Assembly (NCBI RefSeq): GCF_011386835.1
Contig: NC_088805.1
Location: 11,838,836 to 11,902,835, forward strand
Length of the DNA stretch: 64,000 nucleotides
DNA from: Chrysemys picta bellii
Lineage: Eukaryota; Chordata; Testudines; Emydidae
Direction of reading: 5' to 3'
In this document: positions 1 through 12,345 of the stretch, one piece after another
Numbering within the stretch: position 1 is the stretch's first letter
Layout: every line of letters begins with the position of its first letter
Position numbers and translations under genes: made by a program
Notes under the pieces: model-generated
The model's input: the letters and a program-made list of their open reading frames with translations, nothing else
Databases searched by the model: none
What the model was told of the DNA's origin: nothing

Positions 1-1181
1 ATCCAACTACCACCAACTGGCAAGACAAAAGAGGAATACAAATAGCACAAAAGAATCAACCACAATTGTGAATACCACAAAACTGAAGAAAGTGACTGGT
101 AGCAGGTCTCATCAATATAGCTTTAGGAACTTCATAGGCCAACTCATATGTATATTAAGTTTATCTTTATTTAAGTTGTAAGACAATTTCTACAAATTTC
201 TGTTATACAAGAATTGGTCTGTTGATACATTAAATCGAGATGACCATAGGAATGTAAATTCACCCCCAACATTATACTTTGAGCATCTCTCAATATAAAA
301 CTGAATCAAATACATTAGCACTTCCTGCATGGAATATTTTGGGTGAATTGTTACTTGTTGAGGATAAGCTTTTTATTGCTCTGCCTGCAGCCTGATAGGT
401 TATAATTTTGTTTTGGTTCCTGTAACTGAGACAAGTTTGTGAGCGTCTTTTGTGTCCATAATAATAAACAGATGCTATTTCACTTTGCAGCAATATTGAG
501 GCTTGGCTAGAACACTTTTTAATATATAGATGCAGATAATTATAGATGTACAAAGTAATGAACAAAGACCTTCAGACAAACCATCCCAAGATACAATGCA
601 CAACACCATTTATTTTATATTAAATCTACTGCATGGGGAGTGAAAAATAATAAAGGAGAACATCTACTGGGAAGAAAACACTTATATCATCTGAAAGGTT
701 TGCATACTATTTGGACCCCACTGCTGAGGGTTTAAAGTATATTGAAATATATTTGATTTTATACATGAGAAACTAATATTCGTTGATAGTTTAAAAGTAA
801 CAGACAGCTGGAATTTACAGAAGAGAATCAAAGCATTGTCCATGTTTAAGTCACCAGCTTTGACCTTTAATAGCTGTACATTATGTGATAGAGAAACCCA
901 CCACCTTTTTCACTAATATCTGAAGTGGGTCCCATACTTCTGTATCACTGATATCATAAGTTTATAGGAAAATCCAGAAGGTGAAGATAGAAACACATGG
1001 CTTTTTCCAGGCCATGATCAAAGAGTAATTTTATTATTTGAAGTTTACAAGTACCACGTAGGTTGGGCAACAGACTGATGCCAAGTGTGTGTTAAATTAT
1101 TCAGAAAGTCAACTGTGTGCCTGCCCTGCCTCCTCTCAAGCTAGAACAAAAGGCTCTGGAAAGTCTGTCTCAGTCTTGGAA

Positions 1182-1205
1182 AACACACACACACACACAC
1201 ACACG
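1182..1205. repeat. (CA)n microsatellite
   Basis: About 11 CA dinucleotide units followed by CGCG. A simple repeat with no other signal around it. Confidence 0.9.
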
Positions 1206-2744
1206 CGCTACATAATTACTCAATCTTAGCTACAGCATTACTGCTGCAGCACTAAAATAGCAAGTACCTTGGGCTCAGGAACAGGAAACAGCTTTCACAC
1301 ATTTATCTCCATTATACAATAGTTTCCCCAGATCCCCACAGTGAATATGAAAGGGTGCACCTGTCATTTCCCTGACAAGACTCCCTGCGTCTTTAGCATA
1401 GCCTTCTCCTGGCCCAGGGGAGGGTGGCCTGAGCTACCCTACTCAGGGCTGGACTGAGGTGTGCCAAGGGGAAGGGTGGGCTTTCCCCTGGGACACAAAA
1501 CCAACAGAGATCACTACCCATGATCCATAGCTGGGAAGAAGTGCACGTGAAGCAGGTTTTCCTTTCCACATCTCTTCTTGTTTGTCTTACGGGCTGGGAT
1601 CAAGCAGAGGCTTACAATAAGACACAGCAAAGAATTAAGCTGTTCATACCCCATCTCCCCCCACCCCAAAAAACAAACAGCTGAAAGATTTAGCATAGAA
1701 CCAGTCAATTTAAAGTCAAACAAATAAAAAAAATAATTTAGATTTCAAGTTAAGAGTTTTAGATACAAAGATCTCAATCTTCAGCAGGCAGGTCTCATAC
1801 TATAGTTGCAGAAGCAAAACAAAACTGACATGCTCATGAACAAGGGAGACATACATATGCGCAAGCATCAGACAGGTTTGGGTTCTGCATCAAAAGTTTC
1901 AGAAAAGACAGAACACAATCATTTGGCAAGTGCACACTGATTTGTTCATATGTTGCCCCTTAATTTCTCATGTGACATTACTAAAACAGTGCAATTCCTG
2001 AAGAACAGATTAAAGCTGTTTCATCCTAAAACTACTTCTAAAAAGATTAGGTAAAGTAAGTTTTATTGCTGGTGGGACACACTCATGGTACCTTTTCTCG
2101 TAAATGTTTGTGTCATTCTTTGGCACTATGAAACATGCTTGAGAAAGTTATATTTGTGCAAATAATCCATAGTTGCTAATTACTTCTTAATGATTGAGAA
2201 TTTAGCTAACACTTAGCTAAATGGACAAAAGGCTTGGCTATTTCTTCAACTGTCACCTTAATTTAAAAACCTGTTTGAAGACAACTTCACCCTAATGGAT
2301 TTAGTGGCCCACACACATGCCTTTGTGAAGTGTGATCACAGACATTCTAAAATAGGCAGCCAGTCCGATTACTCCAGACTAACTTGGATCAATAATTGAT
2401 TAAAGAATTGACAACTTATTTTGCAGGTAAGAAATATAAGATATGGACTAGTTTTCCTTATTGTGTTTTTAGTTATGCAATCTTCATAATTCTTTCCTCT
2501 TTCAAAATTCTTCATTGATTATGCCTGGGAAAAGCCAGTGCAGAAATTACACCCATTAATGAAGACTAAGGCCCCTCCTGCTAAGGGCAAGTGTGGCCAT
2601 GATTAAGAAAGAGACGGCTAAGGGCTTGCTCAAAAAAATCTTTTTAGATGTTAAAAACTATGAAGCAAAATAATTGGGCTTTTTAGGGGGTAGGAGGGAG
2701 GAGGGGTGGAAAAAAAGCCAAAACAGGGAAAAAACAAGTGAAAG

Positions 2745-2925
2745 AAAATTTAGATACGTTAGATGTATTTATGCCAGTAGGGCCTGGTGAAATTCATCCC
2801 AACGTACTTAAGGAACTAGCTGAAAATCTCTGAACCACTAGCAATTATCTTTGAGAACTCGAGGTAGATGGGTGGGTCCCAGAGGCCTGGAAAAGGGCAT
2901 CATAATATAATAAAAGCTGTGTTAT
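2745..2925 (+). mobile_element. CR1 LINE fragment (reverse transcriptase region)
   Basis: The plus strand reads PGEIHPNVLKELAE and then, through stops and shifts, a segment like the CR1 'AIIFENSW..GEVPDDWKKAN' stretch. The same region is preserved in the better CR1 copy at 17990..18120. The fragment is truncated at both ends and has in-frame stops, so it is a dead relic. Confidence 0.75.
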
Positions 2926-3015
2926 CCAGCCCTGTACCAACCAGAAAGCTCTATAAACCAGCATTTCTAATCTTCATAGGAAGTCCAGTTTATAGTCCTG
3001 TTTATAGTTCTAGGC

Positions 3016-3299
3016 CAGAGGTAGGCAACCTATGTCACGTGTGCCGAAAGCGGCATGCGAGCTGATTTTCAGTGGCACACTGCCTGGGTCCTGGCCACCG
3101 GTCCGGAGGGCTCTGCATTTTAATTTAATTTTAAATGAAGCTTCTTAAACATTTTAAAAACCTTATTTACTTTACATACAATAGTTTAGTTATATATTAT
3201 AGACTTATAGAAAAAGACCTTCTAAAAATGTTAAAATGTATTCCTAGTGCACGAAACCTTAAATTAGAGTGAATAATGAAGACTCGGCACACCACTTCT
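3016..3299. mobile_element. Non-autonomous hAT-type element, one end missing
   Basis: It begins with CAGAGGTAGGCAACCT, a hAT-like terminal sequence, and continues with an AT-rich body ending near CGGCACACCACTTCTG. The matching right terminal repeat and an 8-bp target duplication are not visible, so the right end appears truncated. The family assignment rests on the terminal sequence and my recollection of similar chelonian repeats. Confidence 0.6.
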
Positions 3300-4228
3300 G
3301 TCTCTCTGCTAAAGAAGTTCCATATAATCTCACGATAGAACATAAACATTTACATGTATCATACAATGAACTCCAAAGATATTACACCTCATTCAACAAT
3401 TTTTAACTGAATTCAATAAAGTTTATCTTAATTCCATAAGGTTTGTTCAAGATATCAGTTTATTGTCCATCCATTACACATGGATTTCCTTTTCTTCGTC
3501 ATATCTTGTTTCAGACATGAGTTGAGAACAAAATATATAGACACCACAATGACTGCTGTCGTAGCAATGGAGAAATATGCACGTATATGATTATTTTATT
3601 GGATCAAACATCAGGTCTTGATACAGGGAAACAAATACCTTGTATTAAGTCTGATCCAACAGGTGTAGATGGAATGTCACTTCAGTGGAGTTACTCCTTC
3701 CTCTTAAAGGTCATATGGTAATACTGGGCAACTTTTCATTCTCCAACAGCCTTAATATGCAGCATACCACAAAATACCACTCAGTTACACCTGCTCCACA
3801 TGCAGATAAAACTATTAAGAGATGGTGACAAATTCTGGGGTACAGCTTTTCATTAAACCCAAAGTTTATCAAGGAACAGGATGAAAGTGAACTGCACAAC
3901 CCAACCCGGATAAAACAGGAGTGATTTGTATAGTAGCACTCAGAGAAAAAGGAAGAGGCAGAATCTGCATTGCCTATCCTTTGTCAAAATTGTTTGCAGC
4001 TGCAGGGTCCTATTCAATGCATCTGTGAACCAGTGAATTCTCAACTCTCAATTCTCTCAGGGAATCTGGCATACAATCATTAGCATACTAATATTTATAA
4101 AAGGGGTATTTAGTTTATCATCTACACCTAAAATATTTAGTCCCATTTCCCCATAGTTTTCTTATCTCTCAGCAAGTCCAAAGATTTCTAGAGAGGTAAG
4201 CCGAGCCTGTGCCCAACTTTCCCCAAAC

Positions 4229-4600
4229 TCAGTACTTTTTTCCTATCAGGTATTTTGTCTCCTCTCTTACCCCTTTCTGGAGCGGTTTCTTAGGCACTCC
4301 TAGGTAATGCTTCAGCCTCCCAGGCTTCACAAGCGCTGCCTCCTCCTCCTCCTCCTCTCTTTCCTTGGAATGAACTGTTCCCAAGCAGGAACTGTTCAGC
4401 AGCAGGCTGGCCTCCCCCATGGCAAGGGATTTGTCCTCCTCCTTGCAGTCCTGGCCAGGGGTCTCTGCTCCACTGGGCCAGGACCACAGCCTCCCCTGCA
4501 CCCTGATATCTTGGACCCCTCGGCCTTGCAATGAGCCCCTGCAGTCACACTGTCAATGCTGGGAATCCCTCCAGCTCTTATATCAGTGCTTCGTAACCGT
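4229..4600. other. Unexplained GC-richer block with a CTC/GAG run
   Basis: A roughly 370-base block is clearly richer in G+C than the surrounding intron. It contains a short CTC trinucleotide run at about 4343..4360. Open frames exist on both strands (about 100 codons on the minus strand), but none resembles a protein I recognise, and the minus frame owes some of its length to the GAG run. It may be an old repeat or regulatory DNA; I do not call it a gene. Confidence 0.3.
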
Positions 4601-5322
4601 ATCCCAGCCTTAATTTCCAGCCACTGTAAAAATAACTGCTAAAAAAATTCCTGGAAATAAAAATTGATAAAATCTTAATAAAAGTCAAAAATCATCAAAA
4701 TTAGAAAAAAAACATTTATTCTACCAAGCCTATCTACATCCGATCATTATAGTTAAAATTGGCTAGGCAGTTCTCACTGTGTTCCTGGGGTTGAACTCTC
4801 CAGGACTGGCATCAGGGCCATTTTAGAAAAGGGCCCCTTTCATTGGAATTTTTCTCTCTGCAGCATGCCAGAACTTGTCTAACTTAGAGCACAATGCATC
4901 ATGTTTGATAATGCTTTTGGTTTTGATTTTAGTTTTAGTTTGTCTTTACTCCTTTCAAAATGAAGTATTTACCTCTGTAAGGAGACAGTCACAGTGGATC
5001 TTTGCTACCACCTATAGTAGGTAGATTTTATTTACATGAAAGTTGGGGTGGGGGGAGGAGTTTGCTTTTAATTCTTACACTAAGCAATTAGTTATTTTAG
5101 CAACAGTGCACTATAAAGTCATAACATAACATAACAGTTTGTGTAATTCTAGAATTCAGCCATAACTCTGAATTAATAGCATCAATTATTTGCCATGATA
5201 ATGGGATGATGTGCTGAAGCACCTGACTATAACTCCACTGTAGGGCCAAGCCGAAGACATTGGCCCAAGACACACTCGACCATATTTAGTACTTTATTAG
5301 AAAGAAAGAAATTAATGGAGAT

Positions 5323-5498
5323 ATCCCATCTCCTAGAACTGGAAGGGACCTTGAAAGGTCATCGAGTCCAGCCCCCTGCCTTCACTAGCAGGACCAAGTA
5401 CTGATTTTTTGCCCCAGATCCCCAAGTGGCCCCCTCAAGGATTGAACTCACAACCCTGGGTTTAGCAGGCCAATGCTCAAACCACTGAGCTATCCCTC
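5323..5498 (-). mobile_element. tRNA-derived SINE with CR1-like tail (tortoise Pol III type)
   Basis: Read on the minus strand it opens with a tRNA-like head: an A-box-like GCTCAGTGGTTTGAGC and a B-box-like GGGTTGTGAGTTCAATCC. It closes with a tail resembling the CR1 3' end (AGGTCCCTTCCAGTTCTAG). This composite is the known cryptodiran turtle Pol III SINE design. A C-run at about 5503..5513 lies just outside the head. Confidence 0.8.
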
Positions 5499-6520
5499 AC
5501 CGCCCCCCCCCCCATTAATAGAAGGAGCAGAAAAATACAATCATCTTTGTATGATTTTATTTTCTCCACTCCCCTAACCATTTTATTCAAATAAGAAAAT
5601 TACTTTAAAACACAAGAACATTACAAAGTACGACTACATCAACTATTACAAAACTAGGTGAGTGAAACCTGACACACCCAACGCACCCTCTTGATCCTGT
5701 GTTCAGATCTCGTCTATGAGTAAGCTGTAACAATGCATTCCAGCTACTAATTACAGCTCCTTAAAGTTATGGGGTTAGCGCAAAAATCTACTCCAACACA
5801 ATTGCTTCAACTTCTGTACCAACAGCAATAAAACTACTACTTTGTGCAGGAGCAGCTCCCAAAATAGCCTTTCATGCGGATTATGTAATATTGTTTTTAA
5901 TCAAACCTAAACATTTCTCTAAAATCATTTTATAAAGAAATGCTTTTGTGGAAGCATTTGGCTTTAAAATAAGACAGGCTATTTTCAGAAATCATTGCTT
6001 CAGAAAGCTTTTGGGGATAAATAGGCAACATTCTACAAAAGGCAGCTGGGAATTCAAGTCTCAGGTAATCTACAAGAGAATAGCCATAGGACTGAATAGG
6101 ACAAATATCTGATTTTATTAATAAGTATAACAGAATTCCTTTGGTTTGTTATTATGAGTAAAAAATAGAATTGTCTTTCAGTTTACAACACCAGAAAAAA
6201 CATCCTGGTTTTGTACAGAAAGAATAGTCCTTATTACTCTTCCATATAGAAGTTTGAGAACTATTGTTGCATGGATGTTTCTCTTTTAAGAGCAATAAAT
6301 CCATTTTAATGGTCAATATTGCATTTCTGATACTCATAGTAATAATCTGTAGAACTGCTCATATTTCCTTAAAGAGTTATTAATACCAACTATGGTAAAA
6401 AAAAAGTCACAAGGAAGCAATCTTACAATTAGTTTCAGTTCTAAGACAAAACTCCAGCAAATGCAATACAAAGGTGCTGCTTTAAGTAAGTAAAGTCTTG
6501 ACAAAGTCTGCACTGCAAAC

Positions 6521-9033
6521 TAAGAACATAAGAATGGCCATACTGGGTCACATCAGTGGCAAACTAGCCCAGGATCATGTTTTCTGACAGCAGCCAGAGG
6601 GAACAAACAGGGCAGGGCAATTTATCAAGTCATCCATCCCCTGCTTCTGGCACAGTCAGAGGTTATGGGACAGGTAGAATTTGGGGATGCTGCCCTGACA
6701 ATCTTGGCCAATAGTCATTGATATTATGGAAAGTTCATGGAGAATAGGTCTAATTCTTTTCTGAACCCTGTTATAATTTTGGCTTTCACAACATCTCCTG
6801 GCAATGAGTTCCACAGGTTGACTGCATATTGTGAAAAAGTACTTCCTTGTGCTTGATTTAAACCTGCTGCCTATTAATTTCATAGGCATAGTTCTTGTGG
6901 TACATGAAGGGGCAATAACACTTATTCACTTTCTACAAACCATTCATGATTTTATAGACCTCTATCATATCCCCCTTAGTCATCTCTTTTCTAAGCTCAA
7001 CAGTCTCAGCTCTCTCATATGGAAGCTGTTTCATAACACTCATTTTATGACCGTTCTCTGTACTTTTTCCAATTCTAATATATCTTTCTTGAAATGGGGT
7101 GACCAAAACTGCATGCAGTACTCAAGGTGTGGGTGTACCATGAACATATATAGCGCCATTATGATATTTTCTGTCTCATTATCTATCCCTTTCCTAATGG
7201 TTCCTAACATTGTTAGCTCTTTTGACTGTCACTGCACATTGAGCGGATGTTTTCAGAGAACTATAAACGCTGACATCAAGAATTCTTTCTTGAGAAGTAA
7301 CAGCTAATTTAGAACCCATCATTTTGTATGCTTAGTTGGGATTATGTCTTCCAATGTGCATTACACTTTGCATTTATCAACATTGAATTTCATCTGCCAT
7401 TTTGTTGCTCCACCCCCCAGTTTTGTGAGATCCTTTTGTTACTCTTTGCAGTCTGCTTGGGACTTAATTATCTTGAGTAATTCTGTATCATCTGCAAACT
7501 TTGCCACCTCACTGTTTACCCCATTTTCCATATCATTTATGAACATGTTGAATAGCACACATCCCAGTACAGATCCTTAGGGAATGCTGCTATTTACTTC
7601 TCTCCTCTGTGAAAACTGACCATTTAATTCGTACCTTTAATTTCCTATCTTTTAACCAATGACTGATCCATGAAAGAACCTTCCCTCTTATTCTATGACT
7701 GCCTACTTTGCTAAAGAGGCTTAGATGTCAAGGGCTGTCTGAAAGTCCAAGTACATTATATTCACTGGTTCACTCTTGTTCAAATGTTTGTTGACCCCCT
7801 TCCTAGAATTCTAACAGATTGGTGAGGCATGATTTCCTTTTATAAAAGCTGTTTTGACTCTTCTCCAACATATCTTCTTCATCTGTGTGCCTGATAATTC
7901 TGTTCTTTATTACAGTTTCAACTAATTTGCCTGATACTGAAGTTAAGTTTACTGGCCTGTAATCACCAGGATCACCTCTGGAGCCCTTTTAAAAAACTAG
8001 CTTTACATTAGCTATCCTCCAGTTATCTGGTACAGTGCTGATTTAGCTGATAGGTTACATACCAGTTAGTAGTTCTGCAATTTCATATACGAGTTCCTTC
8101 AAAACTCTTGGGAAAATAACATCTGGTCCTGGTGACTTCTTATTGTTTAATTTATTTATTTGCTCCAAAACCTCCTCTACTAACACCTCAATCTGGGACA
8201 GTTCCTCAGATCAGTCACCTAAAAGGAATGGCAAAGGTGTGGGGATCTCCTTCACATCCTCTGCAGTTAAGAATTATGCAAAGAATTAATTTAGGTTCTC
8301 CACAACCACCATGTCTTCTTGAGTGCTCCTTTAGCTCCTCGATCATCCAGTGGCCCCACTGATTGTTCGGCAGGCTTCTTGCTTCTAATGTGCTTTAAAA
8401 AAAAGTTTTGCTGTTAATTTTGTCATCTTTTGCTAGTTGCTCTACAAATTCTTTTTTGGCCTGCCTAATTATACTTTTACACTTGACTTGCCAGAGTTTA
8501 TGCTCCTTTCTATTTTCCTCAGTAGGATTTGACTTCCAGTTTTTAAAGGATGTCTTTTTGTCTCTAACTGCCTTTCATTCTGCTTAGCCATTGTGGCTTT
8601 TTTTAGTCCTCTTACCCCCAAATTTCAAAAAATAAAATAAAAAATAAAAAGTATATAAACAGAGTTCAAGACTCTATTATAGTGTTTTTAAGAAGTTTCC
8701 ATTTAGCTTGCAGGCATTTCACTCTTGTGGCTGTTCCTTTTAACTTAGCTAGTTAAATGTATCTCATTTTTGTGTAGTTCCCCTTTTTGAAGTTAAATCC
8801 TAGGGTGATAGGTTTCTGTGGTATTTTCCTCCATACAAGGATGTTAAATTTTAATTACATTGTGGTCACTATTAGTGAGTTGTTCAGCTATATTCACCTT
8901 TTGGACCAGATCCTGTCCGCCACTTAGGACTAAATCAAGAATTGCCTCACCCCTTATGGGTTCCAGGACTAGCTGCTCCAAGAAGCAGTCATTTATGGTC
9001 TAGAAACTTTATTCTACATCCCATCCTGAAGTG
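6521..9033 (-). mobile_element. Decayed CR1 LINE, antisense, left part
   Basis: Reverse-complement translation gives scattered CR1 reverse transcriptase pieces, broken by many stops and indels. Its right flank is interrupted by the Penelope-like element at 9034, and the same CR1 sequence resumes at about 11843 (CCAGTCAATATGGGGAT). The Penelope insertion is therefore younger than this CR1. The CR1 3' end is near 6521. Confidence 0.8.
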
Positions 9034-11842
9034 ACACACTCCCTATCCAAATGCAAACAGATGGACATCATACCAAATGGACTGAAGGTAAAAAATCCAT
9101 TGCAATCAACATACTACACTGACTATGGTGAGAGATTGTGCCACACGCTCTCAAAGAAACTGAGGAACCACCTGATCAGCATCCTGTACAGCAGACAGGA
9201 GAAGATCAAGAATGAGCTCTCAGAACTGGAGACTCTCATACAATCCCAACCTTCCACACAAACGTCCACGTGGCTGGACTTTACAAAAATGAGACAAGCC
9301 ATTTACAATGCACACTTCACTTCTCTACAGAGGAAAAAGGACAGTAAGCTATCTAAACTCCTACCTGCCACAGGGGGCTACAACAGTGGTACCCTCAACT
9401 CATCTAACAACATTGTCAATCTTTCCAACCACACACTTAGCCCAGCAGAAGAGTCTGTCCTATCTCGGGGACTCTCTTTCTGTCCCACCATCCCCACGAA
9501 CACGATACAGTTCTGCGGTGATCTGGAAGCCTACTTTCGTCGTCTCCGACTCACGGAATATTTTCAACGCACCACTGAACAGTGCACTGACCCACAGGAA
9601 CCCTCCTACCAACACTACAAGAAGAAGAACTCTGCATGGACTCCTCCTGATGGTCGAAATGACAGACTGGACCTCTACATAGAGTGCTTCCGCAGACGTG
9701 CACAGGCTGAAATTGTGGACAAACATCACTTGTCCCATAACCTCAGCTGTACAGAACGTAATGCCATCCACAGCCTCAGAAACAACTCTGACATCATCAT
9801 CAAAGGGGCTGACAAAGGAGGTGCTGTAGTCATAATGAACAGGTCGGATTATGAACAGGAGGCTGCCAGGCAACTCTCCAAGACCACATTCTACAGGCGA
9901 CTATCCTCTGATCCCACTGAGGAATACCAAAAGAAACTACACCATCTGCTCAAGAAATTCCCAGCTACAGTACGGGAACAAATCTACATGGACACCCCCC
10001 CAGAACCCCGACCAGGGGTATTCTATCTGCTACCCAAGATACATAAACCCGGAAACCCTGGACGCCCCATCATCTCAGGCATTGGCACTCTTACAGCAGG
10101 ATTATCTGGCTATGTAGACTCTCTCCTCAGACCCTACGCTACCAGCACTCCCAGCTATCTTCGAGACACCACCAACTTCCTGAGGAAACTACAATGCATT
10201 GGTGTTCTTCCTGAAAACACCATCCTGGCCACCATGGATTTAGAAGCTCTTTACACCAATATTCCACATGAGGATGGACTACAGGCTGTCAGGAACAGTA
10301 TTCCTGAGGAGGCCACAGCACGCCTGATGGCTAAGCTTTGTGACTTTGTCCTCACCCACAACCACTTCAGATTTGGGGACAACTTATACCTTCAAGTCAG
10401 TGGCACTGCTATGGGTACCCGCATGGCCCCACAGTATGCCAACATTTTTATGACTGACTTAGAACAACGCTTCCTCAGCTCTCGTCCCCTAGTGCCTCTC
10501 CTCTACTTGCGCTACATTGATGACATCTTCATCATATGGACCCACAGAAAGGAGGCCCTTGAAGAATTCCACCTGGACTTCAACAATTTCCACCCCACCA
10601 TCAACCTTAGCCTGGACCAGTCCACACAAGAGATCCACTTCCTGGACACTACAGTGCAAATATGTGATGGTCACATAAACACCACCCTATACCGGAAACC
10701 TACTGACCGCTATACATAACTACATGCCTCCAGCTTCCCTCCAAGACACATCACACGATCCATTGTCTACAGCCAAACCCTAAGATACAACCGAATTTGC
10801 TCCAACCCCTCAGACAGAGACAAACACCTACAAGATCTTTATCAAGCATTCTTAAAACTACAATACCCACCTGGAGAAGTGAGGAAACAGATTGACAGAG
10901 CAAGACGGGTACCCAGAAATCACCTCTACAGGACAGGCCCAAAAAGGATAACAACAGAACACCACTGGCCATCACATACATCCCCCAGCTAAAACCTCTC
11001 CAGCGCATTATCCACGATCTACAACCTATCCTGGAAAATGATCCCTCACTCTCACAGACCTTGGGAGGCAGGCCAGTCCTCGCTTACAGAAAACCCCCCA
11101 ACCTGAAGCAAATACTCACCAGCAACTACACACCACACCACAGAAACACCAACCCAGGAACCAATCCCTGTAGGAAACCTCGTTGCCTACTCTGTCCCCA
11201 TATCTACTCTGGCGACACCATCAGAGGACCCAACCACATCAGCCACACCATCAAGGGCTCATTCACCTGCACATCTACTAATGTTATATATGCCATGTGC
11301 CAGCAATGCCCCTCTGCCATGTACATCGGCCAAACTGGACAGTCCCTCCGCAAAAGAATAAATGGACACAAATCGGACATCAGGAATGGTAACATACAAA
11401 AGCCAGTAAGTGAACACTTCAATCTCCCTGGTCATTCTATTACAGATTTAAAAGTCACTATCGTTGAACAAAAAAACTTCAGAAACAGACTTCAAAGAGA
11501 AACCGCAGAACTAAAATTCATTTGCAAATGTAACACCATTAATCTGGGCTTGAATAGGGACTGGGAGTGGCTGGCTCAATACAGAAGCAGCTTTTCCTCT
11601 CCTGGAATTGACACCTCCTCATCTACTATTAGGAGTGGACTACATCCACCCTGATTGAATTGGCCCTATCAACACTGGTTCTCCACTTGCAAAGTAACTC
11701 CCTTCTCTCCATGTGTTAGTATATAATGCCTGCATCTGTAACTTTCACTCTATGCATCTGAAGAAGTGACGTTTTTACCCACAAAAGCTTATGCCCAAAT
11801 AAATATGTTAGTCTTTAAGGTGCCAGACTCCTTGTTGTTTTT
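9034..11842 (+). mobile_element. Penelope-like retroelement (PLE), degenerate
   Basis: The element encodes a Penelope-type reverse transcriptase followed by a GIY-YIG endonuclease, the diagnostic pair for PLEs. Both flanks are pieces of one antisense CR1, which gives the approximate borders. The 3' end (about 11745..11842) matches the terminal sequence of the short Penelope copy at 48764..48960. The 5' end looks truncated, since full-length PLE proteins usually start further upstream. No clear target duplication was found. Confidence 0.85.
9061..11654 (+). pseudogene. Penelope-like reverse transcriptase / GIY-YIG endonuclease, broken
   Basis: A PLE polyprotein primes reverse transcription at a nick cut by its own endonuclease. 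The first open stretch runs to the TAA at 10717..10719. The frame is open upstream to a GTG at 9031 that lies in CR1 flank, so the first ATG, 9061, is the better start. Counting residues from 9031, it shows KGADKGGAVVIM, PKIHKPG near 335, the catalytic aspartate of motif A (MDLEALYTN) near 403, and YIDD at 495..498. After the TAA the same frame continues (TRSIVYSQTLRYNRICS) to another stop, then a frameshift. The downstream frame 11061..11654 holds a cysteine cluster (CRKPRCLLCPH) and the GIY-YIG signature: VIY, then YIG, with H and E residues downstream. At least one nonsense codon and one frameshift make it inactive. Confidence 0.85.
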
Positions 11843-12058
11843 CCCAGTCAATATGGGGATAATTAATATCCCCCATTATTATAAGGTTTTCTGTTTCTTT
11901 AGCCTTTCTGATCTCCCTGAGCATTTCACAATTGCTGTCACCATTCTGGTCAGGTGGTCATTAGTATATTCTTTCCTACAGCTATGTTCTTATTATTCAA
12001 GAATGGAATTTCTACCCATTGAGATTCTATGGTATTGTTTGAAGTTTGAACTAAATCA
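11843..12058 (-). mobile_element. CR1 LINE, antisense, right part
   Basis: Continuation of the CR1 interrupted at 9033. The sequence from CCAGTCAATATGG onward is the expected neighbour of the segment ending at the left junction, so the two pieces were one copy before the Penelope insertion. Confidence 0.65.
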
Positions 12059-12345
12059 AGACCTGGCCTCAATAATACATACCTTGTCACTTCCAGTCTG
12101 GATTACAGCAATGCAATGTCTCTTGCCTTAAAAGCATCAACCCTATCAAAATTGAAAACCAGTGCAGAATGCAATGGCTTCCTTTCTCAGCAGAGCAGGT
12201 TACAACGAGTACACCACCTCTGTACTCCACTGGGTTTCTGTTTATGCCATGTCGAACTTAAGGTCTACATTCTCATTTTCATAGCTCTAAATGGACCGGG
12301 TTCATGTCACTCAGACCTCAGTTGCCATCAATAAGTCTCCTCCTC
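12059..12345 (+). mobile_element. Decayed LINE fragment, L2/CR1-clade reverse transcriptase C-terminus
   Basis: In mixed plus-strand frames it reads LVTSSLDYCNAMSLALK and, further on, ELKVYILIFIALNGPG. This resembles the 'SRLDYCN..LP' and 'FK.L.LTFKALNGL.P' motifs at the C-terminal end of L2-like LINE proteins. Several frameshifts separate the pieces. It is weak but recognisable. Confidence 0.4.

Noticed and set aside
5340..5498. A tRNA gene
   Set aside because: A/B-box-like elements are present on the minus strand, but they head a SINE with a CR1-like tail and do not fold into a full cloverleaf by eye.
6831..7307. A 158-codon plus-strand frame
   Set aside because: It is the antisense strand of a decayed CR1 LINE; the coding sense is the minus strand.
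9460..9873. A 137-codon minus-strand frame opposite the Penelope reverse transcriptase
   Set aside because: Shadow of the plus-strand PLE coding sequence, which has clear RT motifs.
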